Positions 39,684-50,096 of a DNA stretch of 64,000 bases are shown piece by piece. The position numbers and the translations under genes are program-made. The stretch is from Alistipes putredinis (lineage in GTDB: Bacteria; Bacteroidota; Bacteroidia; Bacteroidales; Rikenellaceae), in assembly GCA_022009915.1 (NCBI GenBank), contig CP091730.1:744001-808000 (forward strand). Reading direction: 5' to 3'. A model generated the notes under the pieces. The model was not told where the DNA came from and did no database searches. It saw only the letters and a program-made list of their open reading frames with translations. Numbering within the stretch: the stretch's first letter is position 1; each line of letters starts with the position of its first letter.

Positions 39684-39716
39684 AAGGAGAATACTGCAAA
39701 CGGTATTCTCCTTTTT
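39684..39716 (+). terminator. Terminator after typA
   Basis: An 11-bp stem AAGGAGAATAC / GTATTCTCCTT with an 8-nt loop, followed by T residues. Confidence 0.85.
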
Positions 39717-39920
39717 AATTGTATGATGTCGCGCTTTCCGTTATTTCCACCGTATTCCCATCTGGGTCGGGAACGACGCTTTCGTAGTAACCGTCTCCCG
39801 TGACTCGCGGAAGACCCGCAACCGTATGGCCGTCGTTAAGCAGACGTCTGGTCTGGAAATCGACCGCCGGCATGCCTGCTGCCGAAAATGCGAAGTGTGC
39901 CAGCCCTTTGCGGTGCAGGG
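39715..39920 (-). pseudogene. Remnant of a VOC/glyoxalase-family gene (C-terminal half only)
   Basis: Minus-strand frame ending at TAA 39715 that encodes GLAHFAFSAAGMPAVDF, LLNDGHTVAGLPRVTG and YYESVVPDPDGNTVEITE. These are the final strands of a vicinal-oxygen-chelate domain, with the metal-binding His and Glu positions. The N-terminal half is absent: the frame runs directly into the end of the SRPBCC gene, with no start codon. It looks like a truncated relic after a deletion. A fusion to the SRPBCC frame by a read error is possible but would still leave half a VOC domain. Confidence 0.6.
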
Positions 39921-40325
39921 CTATCTGTTGAATGCTTCGGCGATTTGGGCGGCAATCTGGTCGAGGGCCTCTTGCAGCTTTTTGCCTATCATCATCCGCA
40001 TCATCATGTTCAGGTCGGCGTGCAGCACTATACGCATGCGCGTGTCGTATTCGGCGACGGGCTGCAACTGCAACCAGAACGTGAAATCCATCGGTACGGA
40101 GTCGTCGCCCTTGATTTTGATGTACTTCGGCGCCTGCTTGTCCACTATGTTGAGGCTTATGTCGAATCCTTTGGCCTTGAACGAGCAAAGCTGTCTTCCG
40201 TTGCGTTCCACCCCTCCACGCGGTTTTTGAAGCATCGGGGTGTAGTTGCGGAAATCGCACACCGCATCGTAAATGGTCTGTGCGGGGCGGAGAATCCGCT
40301 GTTGTTTGCTTTCGTATTTTTCCAT
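39921..40325 (-). CDS. SRPBCC (START-like) family protein
   Basis: 134 aa, intact. It is a small helix-grip protein (FRNYTPMLQKPRGGVERNG, FTFWLQLQPVAEYDTRMRIVLHADLNMMMRMM, C-terminal amphipathic helix KKLQEALDQIAAQIAEAF). Members of this fold bind hydrophobic ligands in a central cavity. No catalytic signature is visible, and the ligand is unknown. It lies 12 nt after pyrE and is probably co-transcribed with it; cytoplasmic. Confidence 0.75.
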   Translation of the reverse strand: MEKYESKQQRILRPAQTIYDAVCDFRNYTPMLQKPRGGVERNGRQLCSFKAKGFDISLNIVDKQAPKYIKIKGDDSVPMDFTFWLQLQPVAEYDTRMRIVLHADLNMMMRMMIGKKLQEALDQIAAQIAEAFNR

Positions 40326-40337
40326 TTCTTTCGTGGG

Positions 40338-40966
40338 TTAGAATTCGGAGGGGTTTTTACGCCACCGGCGCAGGAAATCGAGTTCCTCCTCCTTTATGTA
40401 TCCCTGCTCGACGGCGAGCTGTATGAGAGTGTCGTAGTTGCTCAGAGTGTCGAGACTTACGCCGGCCTGCTCGAAATTCTGTTCGGCGACAGGAAAGCCG
40501 TAGGTGAATATGGCCGTCATTCCGAGTACTTCGCATCCGGCGTCGCGGAGTGCCGCTACCGCACTGAGCGAACTGCCGCCGGTCGAAATCAAATCCTCGA
40601 CCACGACCACTTTGGCGCCTTTTTCGTATCGTCCCTCGATTTGGTTGGCAAGACCGTGCGACTTGGGTGCCGAGCGGACGTATATGAAAGGCTTGTCCAA
40701 CTGTTCGGCCACGAGTACGCCGTGCGCTATGGCGCCTGTCGCCACGCCGGCGATGACCTCGGCCTCGGGATATTTCGTGCGTATCAGTTCGCAGAACGCC
40801 CCGCAGACCTGCCTGCGGACTTCGGGAAACGAAAGAACCGTGCGATTGTCGCAGTAGATGGGCGAATGCCAGCCGGAGGCCCATGTAAAAAAAGATTTGC
40901 AGGACTGAGTTTTATTGCCTTAATTTGCAATAAACTTCGTGCGATGGATGCCGCTGTCGAATTCAT
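40338..40966 (-). CDS. pyrE: Orotate phosphoribosyltransferase (one apparent frameshift)
   Basis: About 210 aa. It converts orotate and PRPP to orotidine 5'-phosphate in pyrimidine synthesis. The N-terminal piece MNSTAASIARSLLQIKAIKL is followed, after a shift in the T7 run near 40880, by TWASGWHSPIYCDNR and FPEVRRQVCGAF. The PRPP-binding motif is VVVVEDLISTGGSS, and YVRSAPKSHGLANQIEG is the usual flexible catalytic loop. The start ATG at 40966 is only 11 nt from the divergent Nudix ATG. The pyrH gene for UMP kinase lies elsewhere in this window. Confidence 0.92.
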
Positions 40967-40977
40967 AATGAAAAAGT

Positions 40978-41584
40978 ATGTATACGTTATATTTCGCCGA
41001 TAAAGTTACGGTTTTTGCAGCCGAAAAACAAAACGGGGCCTGTGAAACTTTGCGGCTGGGAGAGGGAGAGCGTCTGACGCGCGAAAGACTGTTGGAGCAA
41101 CTCTCTGATTGCAACATGGTTACTGTCGTAAACCCCGAATACGAGAGAGTGTTCGAGGATTTCTGTTCCCAATTTACGTGGGTCGAGGCGGCCGGCGGAG
41201 TGGTGAGGAATCCGCAGGGGCAGTGGCTGCTCATCTACCGCAACGGCCGGTGGGATTTGCCGAAAAGGGCATTTGGAGGCAGGAGAATCGCTGCCGCAGT
41301 GCGCCGCGCGAGAAGTGAGCGAGGAGTGCGGATTGAAGCTGTCCGACATAGACGTGGACGATTTCATATGCACCACGCTGCATTTCTATTTTTTCCGCGC
41401 AACCGGCCGCTGGGAGCTTAAACGCACCACATGGTACAGGATGCGTTATCCAGAGAGTCCGCAGCTCGTCCCGCAGACCGAGGAGGGTATCACGCAGGCC
41501 GAGTGGATGACCCCAGATAGAGCGCAGGAGATTTCGGCGGGCAGTTTCCATACCGTTGTCGATGTAATAAGCAAAACTGAATAA
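40978..41584 (+). CDS. Nudix hydrolase (one apparent frameshift)
   Basis: About 202 aa. The first 65 residues (MYTLYFADKVTVFAAEKQNG) are a separate small domain. The Nudix fold begins at GGVVRNPQGQWLLIYR, with the box GHLEAGESLPQCAAREVSEE followed by CGL (Gx5Ex7REUxEExGU). A shift in the A4 run near 41264 splits the box. It should hydrolyse a nucleoside diphosphate linked to another group; the substrate is unknown. The S9 peptidase gene follows 14 nt later, so they may share a transcript. Confidence 0.85.
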
Positions 41585-41598
41585 AGAAGAACAGGAAT

Positions 41599-43767
41599 AT
41601 GAACAGGAAGACATTCGTTATTTTAACACTTTCCGTTATGGGAATACTTGCAGGATGCGCCTCCGGTAAGAGGCCCGGAGCACCGAAGATAGACAATTCG
41701 CTTACCGAGCAGCAGAAGGCGGCCGGAGTGTTTACGCCCGAGGTGATGTGGAAGATGGGACGCATAGGCCAGACGGCACTGTCGCCGGACGGACGCAATG
41801 TGGTCTATGCGGTCACGTATTACGACATGGCCGACAACCGCGGCATTTCGTCTCTGTACATCAGAACCGCGGAAGAGAATACGGCGCGTCTGACCGATGA
41901 CGGCGGCAATGACTCTTCGCCCGCATGGGGTCCGGACGGGCAGATGCTCTATTTCCTTTCGGACAGAAGCGGCGATACGCAGTTGTGGAGAATACCTGTT
42001 ACAGGCGGTTCGCCCGTGCAGGTGTCTAATGTCGAGGGCGGCATCGAGAGTTTCGGCATAGCGCCGTCGGGCGACAAGCTCTTTTACGTGAAGCGGGTGC
42101 AGGTCGTCAGCACCAAGTCTTCGGATATATACGAGGATATGGACAAGTCGCAGGCCAAGGTGTACGACGATTTGATGGCCCGTCACTGGAACTATTGGGA
42201 CGACGGCAGCTATCTGCACATCTTCGTGGCCGGATTCAACGGCTATGCTCTGAAAGACGACAAGGATATAATGCAGGGCGAGCCGTGGGACGCTCCGTTG
42301 GCTCCGTACTTCGATGCGGACGAAATAGCGTGGAACAATGCCGGAACCGCTCTGGCATATACCTGCAAGAAGCTCACGGGTCTCGAATACGCCGTATCCA
42401 CCGATTCGGACATATACGTTTACGATACCGCGAGCGGCCTGACAGTCAATATATGCAAAATGCCGTCGGCTCCTGACGGACTGGTGGGGTACGACAAATA
42501 CCCCGTCTTCTCGCCCGACGACAGACGCATCGCGTTCCGGAGCATGAGGCGTGCGGGCAACGAGAGCGACAAGGAGCGTCTGTTCGTCTACGACATTGCG
42601 TCGGGAACGTTTACCGACCTTACGGCCGATTTCGATTACAATGCTCTGAATGTGGTTTGGGGCGACGACGAGACTTTGTATTTCATCGCTCCGATTGAGG
42701 CCACGCATCAGATTTGCCGCGTGGGTCTGAACGGCGGAGACGTAGAGGTGATTACCTCGGGCGACCACGACATCAACTCCTTCGTGCGCAGCGCCGGCCG
42801 CACGGTGGCAGCCCTTACCAAAATATCCATGGCCACGGAACTTTTCGACGTCGATTTGCACAGCGGCGCTCTGACGCAGATAACCGAGGTGAATAAACCG
42901 GTTTACGACAACATCGCACTGGGCAAGGTCGAAAAACGCTGGGTGACTACTTCCGACGGCAAAAAGATGCTTACATGGGTCGTGTTCCCGCCCGATTTCG
43001 ACCCCGCGAAGAAATATCCGTTGCTCCTGTACTGTCAGGGCGGTCCGCAGAGCGTGGTAAGTCAGGAATGGAGCTATCGCTGGAATCTCGAACTCATGGC
43101 CTCGCAGGGTTATGTGGTGGTCGCGCCCAATCGTCGCGGACTTCCGTCGTTCGGTCAGGAGTGGCTGGACCAGATTTCGGGCGATTACAGCGGACAGAAC
43201 ATACGCGATTACCTGAGTGCGATAGACGATGTTGCGCAGGAGCCGTGGGCGGACGAAAACCGCATGGGCTGCGTGGGTGCCAGCTACGGCGGATACTCTT
43301 CGTTCTATCTCATGGGCGTGCACCAGAAGCGTTTCAAGGCTTTCATAGCGCATTGCGGCATATTCAATTTCGAGAGCATGTACGGCGCCACAGAGGAGCT
43401 GTGGTTCCCGAACAACGATTACGGCGGCTCGTATTGGAGCGACGATAAGACTGCGAAACGCTCGTATGCCAACTCGCCCCACCGTCTTGTGAAAAACTGG
43501 GATACTCCGATACTGATAATCACCGGTTTGAAGGATTTCCGCGTGCCATATACCCAGAGCCTTGAAGCCTTCACAGCCGCAAGGCTCATGGGGCTGGATG
43601 CCAAATTGGTGGAGTTCGAGAACGAGGCGCATCAGGTATTCAAGCCGCAGAATGCAATCGTATGGCAGCGCGAGTTCTTCTCGTGGCTCGACAAGTATGT
43701 GAAAAAAATGCGGAATAATCCCGACAGTATTCCATACGGGCACGGCCGGCGGCCCGTGCGGAAATAA
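41599..43767 (+). CDS. S9C-type prolyl oligopeptidase family lipoprotein (DPP5-like)
   Basis: 722 aa, intact. A lipoprotein signal (ILAGC, lipid cysteine at about residue 20) anchors it to a membrane facing the periplasm. The N-terminal propeller has TolB-like repeats (LSPDGRNVVYAV, SPAWGPDGQMLYFLSDRSGD). The hydrolase domain has Ser in GCVGASYGGYSS, Asp in ITGLKDFRVPY and His in ENEAHQVFKP. Closest in layout are dipeptidyl peptidase 5 / acylaminoacyl peptidases of Bacteroidales, which release dipeptides with hydrophobic residues. A bidirectional terminator separates it from the next S9 gene. Confidence 0.9.
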   Translation: MNRKTFVILTLSVMGILAGCASGKRPGAPKIDNSLTEQQKAAGVFTPEVMWKMGRIGQTALSPDGRNVVYAVTYYDMADNRGISSLYIRTAEENTARLTDDGGNDSSPAWGPDGQMLYFLSDRSGDTQLWRIPVTGGSPVQVSNVEGGIESFGIAPSGDKLFYVKRVQVVSTKSSDIYEDMDKSQAKVYDDLMARHWNYWDDGSYLHIFVAGFNGYALKDDKDIMQGEPWDAPLAPYFDADEIAWNNAGTALAYTCKKLTGLEYAVSTDSDIYVYDTASGLTVNICKMPSAPDGLVGYDKYPVFSPDDRRIAFRSMRRAGNESDKERLFVYDIASGTFTDLTADFDYNALNVVWGDDETLYFIAPIEATHQICRVGLNGGDVEVITSGDHDINSFVRSAGRTVAALTKISMATELFDVDLHSGALTQITEVNKPVYDNIALGKVEKRWVTTSDGKKMLTWVVFPPDFDPAKKYPLLLYCQGGPQSVVSQEWSYRWNLELMASQGYVVVAPNRRGLPSFGQEWLDQISGDYSGQNIRDYLSAIDDVAQEPWADENRMGCVGASYGGYSSFYLMGVHQKRFKAFIAHCGIFNFESMYGATEELWFPNNDYGGSYWSDDKTAKRSYANSPHRLVKNWDTPILIITGLKDFRVPYTQSLEAFTAARLMGLDAKLVEFENEAHQVFKPQNAIVWQREFFSWLDKYVKKMRNNPDSIPYGHGRRPVRK

Positions 43768-43811
43768 AAAAGCCCGACCGAGAGGAAAGTTCCTGCACGG
43801 TCGGGCTTTTT
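43766..43811. terminator. Bidirectional terminator between two S9 peptidase genes
   Basis: AAAAAGCCCGACCG pairs with CGGTCGGGCTTTTT around an 18-nt loop. It serves both converging genes. Confidence 0.88.
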
Positions 43812-43824
43812 GTTATTCCTGCTG

Positions 43825-46268
43825 TCAGTCGTTGTTGAGCTGGGGAATGTCCACGCTGCTCTGGCAGTCGCCGAGCAGGTGCTGGCCGAAATAGTCGGCC
43901 ATGCGCCAGAAGTAATATTCGTTCATGTCGCCGAAACTGTGGCGCTGCCCGGGTAGTACCAGCATGTAGAACCGCTTGTTGGCCCGTATCAGGGCATTTA
44001 CGACGCGCATCGTATTGGCCGGATGGACGTTGTTGTCGATGTCTCCCGTCACCAGAAGCAGGCGGCCTTTCAGGTTGCTTGCTATCTGCTGGTTGTTGGC
44101 GATGCTGTAAAGGAACGTGGTGTCCGAGTTTTCGCCTATCTTTTCCTTCACGCCGTGGTGCGTCTCGCTCCACCAGCGGTTGTAGATACGGTTGTCATGG
44201 TTGCCCGCGCATGATACCGCCACCTTGAAGAAATCCGGATATTTGAGTATCGCCGCCGTCGACATGAATCCTCCGCCCGAGTGTCCCGTGATGCCGACCC
44301 TTTCTCCGTCGATGAACGGGTACCGCGCCGCAAGCTGCTGGACGGCTACCTTCTTGTCTTCGAGCCCGTAATCCCGCAGGTTGCCGTAACCGTAGTTATG
44401 GTACCATTTCGAACGTGAGGGGTGTCCGCCCCTGTTTCCTACGGTGATTACCACGAACCCGATTTGGGCGAGCCTGTCCACGCGGTTCATCGAACGGCTC
44501 CATGCCGTGTTCACCGCCTCGGTTTGCGGCCCCGGGTATACGTACTCGATGATAGGGTAGCATAGCGTGGAGTCGAAGTCGAAAGGCTTGTACATGACGC
44601 CGTACAGGTCGGTTACGCCGTCGCCGGCTTTTACCGTGAATCTTTCGGGAAACTTGTAGCCCGTTTTCAGCAGCTGCGAGAAATCGGCGGTTTCGAGCGT
44701 CATGATTTTCTGTCCGCGACCGTTGCGCAGTACGCTTGCGGGAATCGTGTCTACGCGGGAGAAGTTGTCCACGAAGAACCGCGCGTCGTCCGCAATGGAT
44801 ACTTTGTGCTCCAAATCGCCGTCGCACAGTAGTTTGAGGTCCGAACCGTCGTAGCGGACACTGTATACGTAGGTGTAGTACGGATTTCCGCTCTCGCGGC
44901 CGTTTGCGGTGAAGAACACGGTGCGGGTCTTGTCGTCGGTGCCTATGATGTCCTCCACATGGAATTCGCCGCTCGTTACGGCGTTTATCAGTCTGCCGTC
45001 GGTGTCGTACCGGTAGATATGCGCCCAGCCGTTCCGTTCGGACCAGTGCAGCAGCTCTTTGCCTCCGTTGATGAATCTCGGCTCTCGGGTCTCGATGTAG
45101 GTGTTCATCTTCTCGGCAACGACCGTGCGGCACGAATCCTCATCCACGTTTACGGCACACAGGTCTATGCGTTTCAAATCGCGGCTGGTGCGCGTGAAGT
45201 AGAAGGTGTTTTCGTCACCCATCCAGATGTGCTTATAGGGCTTGTCGTATCGCATGGCATTGGTGCCGGTTTTGCTCTGTATGTCTATCGTCTGGTTCTT
45301 GAAAGCGCCGGCCTTGATGACCCTGCTTGTCTTGGCCTCGAAGTCGAACAGGTAGAGACGGGCCGTCGAACCCTCCTCGCCGGGCATCTGATATAGGTAT
45401 GTTTCCAGTTTGGGGCGCGGTTGGGCCAGAGAGTAGATGACCCACATGTCTTTCAGACTTGCGGTTGTCGCGGCGGACCAATGCGAAGTGCTTCGAATCG
45501 GGCGACCATACGATGCCTGTGCCGCTGCGTTTGTCTATCTCTTCGTCGGTGGCATAGGGGTCATAGGTGGTGTATCCGTAGGAGAACTTGCGCTCTCCGT
45601 CGGTCGTGAGCCGGTGTTCGACTACGGTCGAGTCTTTTTCGTCTTTCATGACTTTGAGAAGATTCTCGCGGTCCATGCAGTAGAGGTCGTAACGCTTGCA
45701 GTAGACGGCCCACTGGCCGTCGGGCGAGACGTTAGCCCAGCCGGGGTAGTCTTTTTCCTTCTCCTCTTCGGAAATGTCTGTGAGCGTTCCGGAATCGATG
45801 TCGTAACGGAAGCGGAAAACCTTTTTCTCTTTTTTCTTTTTGCCCGTTTTCTCGTCGGTCTTTTCCTCGTCTATTGTGCTGCGGATTTCGAAAGTGAAGT
45901 ATTTGTCATCTTTGAGTTCGAGTCCTTTCAAAGGCAGATGTCGGGAATCGAAAGGGTCGCCCGTGATTTCGGTTATGCGTGCGGCCATGTCTGCCATGTC
46001 GAAAAAGTTCGCGTTTGCTTTTTGGCGGCAGGGTCCACCAAAAAAATACTTCGTACCTTCACCGGTGCGATAGCTGTACCAGAATCTGTCCGAGTCGCGG
46101 AACCAGTTCGGGGTTACCTCCGTGGAGTAGACCATGCGGCTTATTTTTCGCAGGCGAGAACTGTTCGGCCAATGCGTAATTGGCTTTCGAAGCCGGTGTT
46201 CGGGCCGAGGTGTCGTGTGCCGCCGAGACGCAGCACAATGATAGAATTACTAAAAGCGTTTTTCTCAT
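43825..46268 (-). CDS. S9B prolyl oligopeptidase / dipeptidyl peptidase family protein (apparent frameshifts)
   Basis: About 813 aa. It is exported by a signal peptide (MRKTLLVILSLCCVSAAHDT). A long beta-propeller with a Lys/Glu-rich insert (EEKTDEKTGKKKKEKKVFRF) precedes the hydrolase domain, which has Ser in GITGHSGGGFMST, Asp in VTGDIDNNVHP and His in PGQRHSFGD. It should cleave peptides in the periplasm. Shifts lie near 46149 (A5) and at 45455-45459 (extra base in AGCT). It is one of three S9 enzymes in the window and is followed upstream by an M13 peptidase gene on the same strand. Confidence 0.88.
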
Positions 46269-46373
46269 ATCTTCTGTTCGAGATTTTGTTTCGATGTTTT
46301 TGCGGGGCAGTCGCCGCCGGTCTGACAAAATTAGTGTCGGGCAGTCTAATAAGCAACCTTTTTCGTCGAAAAT

Positions 46374-46418
46374 AAAAAAGAGAGACAGGAGCGTGAAGCT
46401 CCGAAGTCTCTCTTTTTT
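46374..46418. terminator. Terminator after the M13 peptidase gene
   Basis: AAAAAGAGAGAC pairs with GTCTCTCTTTTT around a loop that itself contains a small GGAGC/GCTCC hairpin. It can act in both directions. Confidence 0.8.
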
Positions 46419-46435
46419 CGAGATATGCGTATCGT

Positions 46436-48455
46436 TTACCAGATGACCACCCTCTCCGCTTCGGGCATGAACATGGCGCCGTCCGTAATGCCGAACGCCT
46501 CGTAGAATGTGTCTATGTTGCGCAGCGTGGCATTTACTCTCCACTCGCCGAGCGAATGCGGGTCTATCTTGGTCAGACGGGCGATTTCCTCGTCGCGTAT
46601 GTTCTGCGCCCAGATAGTGGCATAGGACAGGTAGAAACGCTGGTCGGCGGTAAAGCCGTCTATCGGAGCGGGTTCGACGCCGTTCTGTGCGTTTTTCATG
46701 GCCGTGTACGCCACCCGAAGACCGCCTTGGTCGGCGATATTTTCGCCTAAGGTCAGTTGGCCGTTAGCATGCAGACCGTCCAATACCTCTATTTTATCGA
46801 ACTGCCCGGCAAGAACACCTGTTTTGGCAGAGAATGCCTCGGCGTCCTGTTCGGTCCACCAGTCGGCCAGATTGCCGTCCTTGTCGAACTGGCGTCCTTG
46901 GTCGTCGAATCCGTGGGTCATCTCGTGACCGATAACCACGCCGATTGCTCCGTAATTCACCGCATCGTCGGCTTCCGGATTGAAGAACGGCGGTTGCAGA
47001 ATGGCTGCGGGGAAACAAATCTCATTGGTGGTAGGGTTGTAGTAGGCATTCACCGTCTGCGGGCTCATGTGCCATTTGTCCTTGTCCACGGGTTTGCCGA
47101 CCTGCGACAAATCATCCTCCGACTGCCATTCGGTAGCGCGTTTGATGTTCTCCCAGTAGGAAAGCGAAGGGTCGATTTCCAGCGAAGAGTAGTCTTTCCA
47201 CTTGTCGGGATAGCCTATTTTGACATGGAACGCGGCGAGCTTTTCAAGGGCCTTGGCCTTTGTCTGCTCGCTCATCCATTCGAGCGAGGTGATATGCTGG
47301 CCCAGCGCCTCCTGCAAATTGCCGACAAGGCGCACCATTTTCTCCTTGCTGCTTGCGGGGAAATACTTCTGTACGTACATTTCGCCCACGGCCTCGGAGA
47401 GAATCGAGTTCGGAACACCCAGCGCACGTTTCCAGCGCGGACGCTGCTGTTGCTGTCCGGAGAGCGTCTTGCCGTAAAATTCCCAACGTGCGGACGAGAA
47501 GTCGTCGCTCAGATAGGGTGCCGCGCTGTTGAGCAGATTGAAGACGAGGTAGTATTTCATGTCCCCGTCCGAGGTCTCTTTTACGACCTTGTTCACGGCA
47601 TCCATCGTGGTGAGCTGGCAGACGTTGATTTGCGCGAGCTGCGACAGTCCCATGCCTGCGAGGTATGCGTCCCAGTCGAAAGCGTCGTAACGTTTTTTGA
47701 GTTCGCCGATGCTCAGATTGTGATAGTTCGCATACGGGTCGCGAAGCTCCACGTTGGTGTACGAGGCTTCGGCAATGGCCGTTTCGATTCGCATCACTGC
47801 ATCGACGGCCGCTGCGGCCTGCTCGCCGGTGTATCCTGCGAGGGTGAAAAGACGTGCGATATACTCCTTGTACGCCTGACGGATATTCTCGTTTTCGGCA
47901 TCCAAGTAGTAGTCCCTGTCTCCCATTCCGATTCCGTCTTGATGCAGGTATGCGATATTTACGGCGCTGTTCATCATGTCCGCGTCTACGAACAGGGTGA
48001 AAAGCGGCGAAGCTGTCGTACGGTGCATCGAAGCCACTGCGGCGGCCAGCTGTTCGGGCGAGCCGATAGCCTGCACTGCGGCCATGTCAGCCTTTATCGG
48101 AGCGGCGCCGTCGGCATTGAGCCTTCGCAGAGTCGAGACCCATGGAGTACAGGTCGCCGATTTTTCTGTGCTATGCTGCCTTTTTTTCGGCCTTGCTCTC
48201 GGACATGGATGCGAACAGTTCCTTTATGCGCAGTTCGTTGTCTTCGCGAAGACGGTCGAAAGCGCCGTAGCGTGCGAATTCGGGTTTGAGAGGATTCTTT
48301 TTCTGCCAGCCGCCGGTGACGTAACGGTAGAAATCCTCGGACGGGGGCACCGACGTCTCGAAATTCGAGATGTCGATAGCCTTTTCGCCGTTGTTCCTGT
48401 TTGCAGAGCCGCAAGCCATAAGTGCGAGAGTTGCCAATATAAATGTTCGTTTCAT
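46436..48455 (-). CDS. M13 family zinc metallopeptidase, PepO/neprilysin-like (apparent frameshifts)
   Basis: About 672 aa lipoprotein (MKRTFILATLALMAC). The N-terminal M13 domain starts NFETSVPPSEDFYRYVTGGW. The catalytic domain has the zinc motif GVVIGHEMTHGFDDQGRQFD and the third ligand in LGENIADQGGL; NAYYNPTTNEICFPAAILQPPFF is the usual substrate-binding strand. Shifts lie near 48183 (A7), 48163 (A5) and 48120-48124 (extra base in AGCT). It should degrade peptides in the periplasm. pgk lies 16 nt upstream on the same strand. Confidence 0.92.
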
Positions 48456-48471
48456 GATTCTCGGGAGTTCT

Positions 48472-49731
48472 CTATCCGCGGATAGCCTTTACGCCCGGAA
48501 GCTCTTTGCCCTCCATGTATTCAAGAAGTGCGCCACCGCCGGTAGAAACGTAGCTTACCTTGTCGGCCATGCCGAATTTGTTGATGCAGGCAACCGAGTC
48601 GCCGCCGCCGATGAGCGAATATGCGCCTTTCGAGGTAGCCTCCACGATAGCCTCTGCGACTGCTTTGGAGCCGGTCGAGAACTTGTCTATTTCGAATACG
48701 CCCACGGGACCGTTCCAGAGAATGGTCTTGCAGCCCAGAATGTGCTCGCGGAAGGCTTTCTTGCCCTGCTCGGCGATGTCCACGCCTTCCCAGCCGTCGG
48801 GAATCTCGCGAACCGAAGCGGTCTTCGTGTTGGCGTCCTGCGAGAAGTCGTCGGCTATCAGCGCGTCGGGCGAAGTGACTATCTTGATGCCCTTCTCCTG
48901 CGCCTTTTTGAGAATTTCCAGAGCTACGGGGAACATGTCGGGTTCGCAGATGCTGTTGCCCACTTTGCCGCCCTGAGCCGCCGAGAACGTGTAGGTCATA
49001 CCGCCGCCGATGATGATGCTGTCCACCTTTTCCATGAGTTTCTCGATGATGGTAATCTTGGTGGATACTTTCGAACCGCCGATTATGGCGCAGAAAGGTC
49101 TCTGCGGGTTGTGCATGATGCCGTCGATTGCTTTCAGCTCGCCCTCCATGACGTATCCGAACATCTTGTCCTCGGGGAAGTAGTCGGCAATGAGCGCCGT
49201 CGAGGCATGTGCGCGGTGCGCGGTTCCGAATGCGTCGTTGATGTAGCAGTCGGCATACGAAGCGAGTTTTTTGACGAACTCCTTCTGCGATGCCTTGACC
49301 TGCTTCTTGGCCTCGGCCTTCTGCTCGTCGGTGGCATCGTCGGCCAGACCGCGCGGCTTGCCCTCCTCCTCGGCATAGAAACGGAGGTTTTCCAGAAGCA
49401 TCACTTCGCCTGCTTTGAGCTCGGCAGCCATCTGTGCGGCTTTCTCGCCCATGCAGTCGCCTGCGAATTTGATTTTCACACCCAGACGGGCCTCTATGGC
49501 TCCGATGATGTGCGAGAGCGAGTATTTCTCGTCGTTGTTTTTCTTGGGACGTCCCAAGTGAGACATCAGAATCACCGAACCGCCGCCGGCGAGAACTTTC
49601 TTGATTGTCGGAATCGCAGCGCGGATGCGGGTGTCGTCCGTAACTTCGAACTTGTCGTTGAGGGGCACGTTAAAATCCACACGGATAATGGCGCGTTTGC
49701 CATTAAAATCGTAAGTGTCAATCGAATTCAT
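48472..49731 (-). CDS. pgk: Phosphoglycerate kinase
   Basis: 419 aa, intact. Glycolytic ATP-forming step. Signatures are RAIIRVDFNVPLND near the N-terminus, SHLGRPKKNNDEKYSL, ENLRFYAEEEGKPRG, and the nucleotide-binding region ILWNGPVGVFE with the C-terminal GGGDSVACINKFG and STGGGALLEYMEGK. It is cytoplasmic and probably co-transcribed with the M13 gene downstream. Unbroken over its full length. Confidence 0.96.
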   Translation of the reverse strand: MNSIDTYDFNGKRAIIRVDFNVPLNDKFEVTDDTRIRAAIPTIKKVLAGGGSVILMSHLGRPKKNNDEKYSLSHIIGAIEARLGVKIKFAGDCMGEKAAQMAAELKAGEVMLLENLRFYAEEEGKPRGLADDATDEQKAEAKKQVKASQKEFVKKLASYADCYINDAFGTAHRAHASTALIADYFPEDKMFGYVMEGELKAIDGIMHNPQRPFCAIIGGSKVSTKITIIEKLMEKVDSIIIGGGMTYTFSAAQGGKVGNSICEPDMFPVALEILKKAQEKGIKIVTSPDALIADDFSQDANTKTASVREIPDGWEGVDIAEQGKKAFREHILGCKTILWNGPVGVFEIDKFSTGSKAVAEAIVEATSKGAYSLIGGGDSVACINKFGMADKVSYVSTGGGALLEYMEGKELPGVKAIRG

Positions 49732-50029
49732 AACTGTAACTATTTTTTTGGAAAAAACCTATAATCGTATAATCGGGTGCAAGTTACAAAAAAATCGCAT
49801 CAAAATAAAAAAATTGAATAATCCCTAAAAAAGACGGTATTGCAAAATCGCTGCAAAAAAATTCCGCTGTACTGCCGTGCCGATGTTGCGGAATGCCCGA
49901 ATCTCGGGTCAGGCTCTGTGTATGTCGGGCATAAGGCTGCGGCCGGCCCGTGCGTGTTGAGGTCCGGCGCTTTTGCCGATAGCGCTTGTATGGAAAGGTG
50001 CAGGGCGGACGATGTGAATGCGTCGCAGG
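49732..50029. other. Intergenic stretch between pgk and pfk
   Basis: The first 100 bases after the pgk start are very AT-rich and should hold its promoter, although no clean TAnnTTTG is seen. The rest (49840-50029) has open frames on both strands, but none has a recognisable protein pattern or start context. I see no RNA gene here. Confidence 0.4.
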
Positions 50030-50031
50030 AA

Positions 50032-50070
50032 TAAAAAACAGCGGAGGCTCCCTTGTGAGGGCCTCCGTTG
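50032..50070 (-). terminator. Terminator after the phosphofructokinase gene
   Basis: CGGAGGC and GCCTCCG arms enclose a loop with a further CCCT/AGGG pairing. On the minus strand GTTTTTTAT follows. Confidence 0.75.
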
Positions 50071-50096
50071 TTCTGTAAATAAATGGGGCCGGTATT

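Noticed and set aside
37867..39699. 610-codon open frame antisense to typA
   Set aside because: typA on the other strand is an unmistakable intact gene. The antisense frame has no recognisable protein pattern and results from GC-rich codon bias.
41623..43743. 706-codon open frame antisense to the S9C lipoprotein gene
   Set aside because: Same reason: the plus-strand protein has a signal, propeller and catalytic triad, while the antisense frame is low-information.
49840..50034. 64-codon plus-strand frame between pgk and pfk
   Set aside because: No ribosome-binding context, signal or protein-like pattern, and it runs into the pfk terminator.
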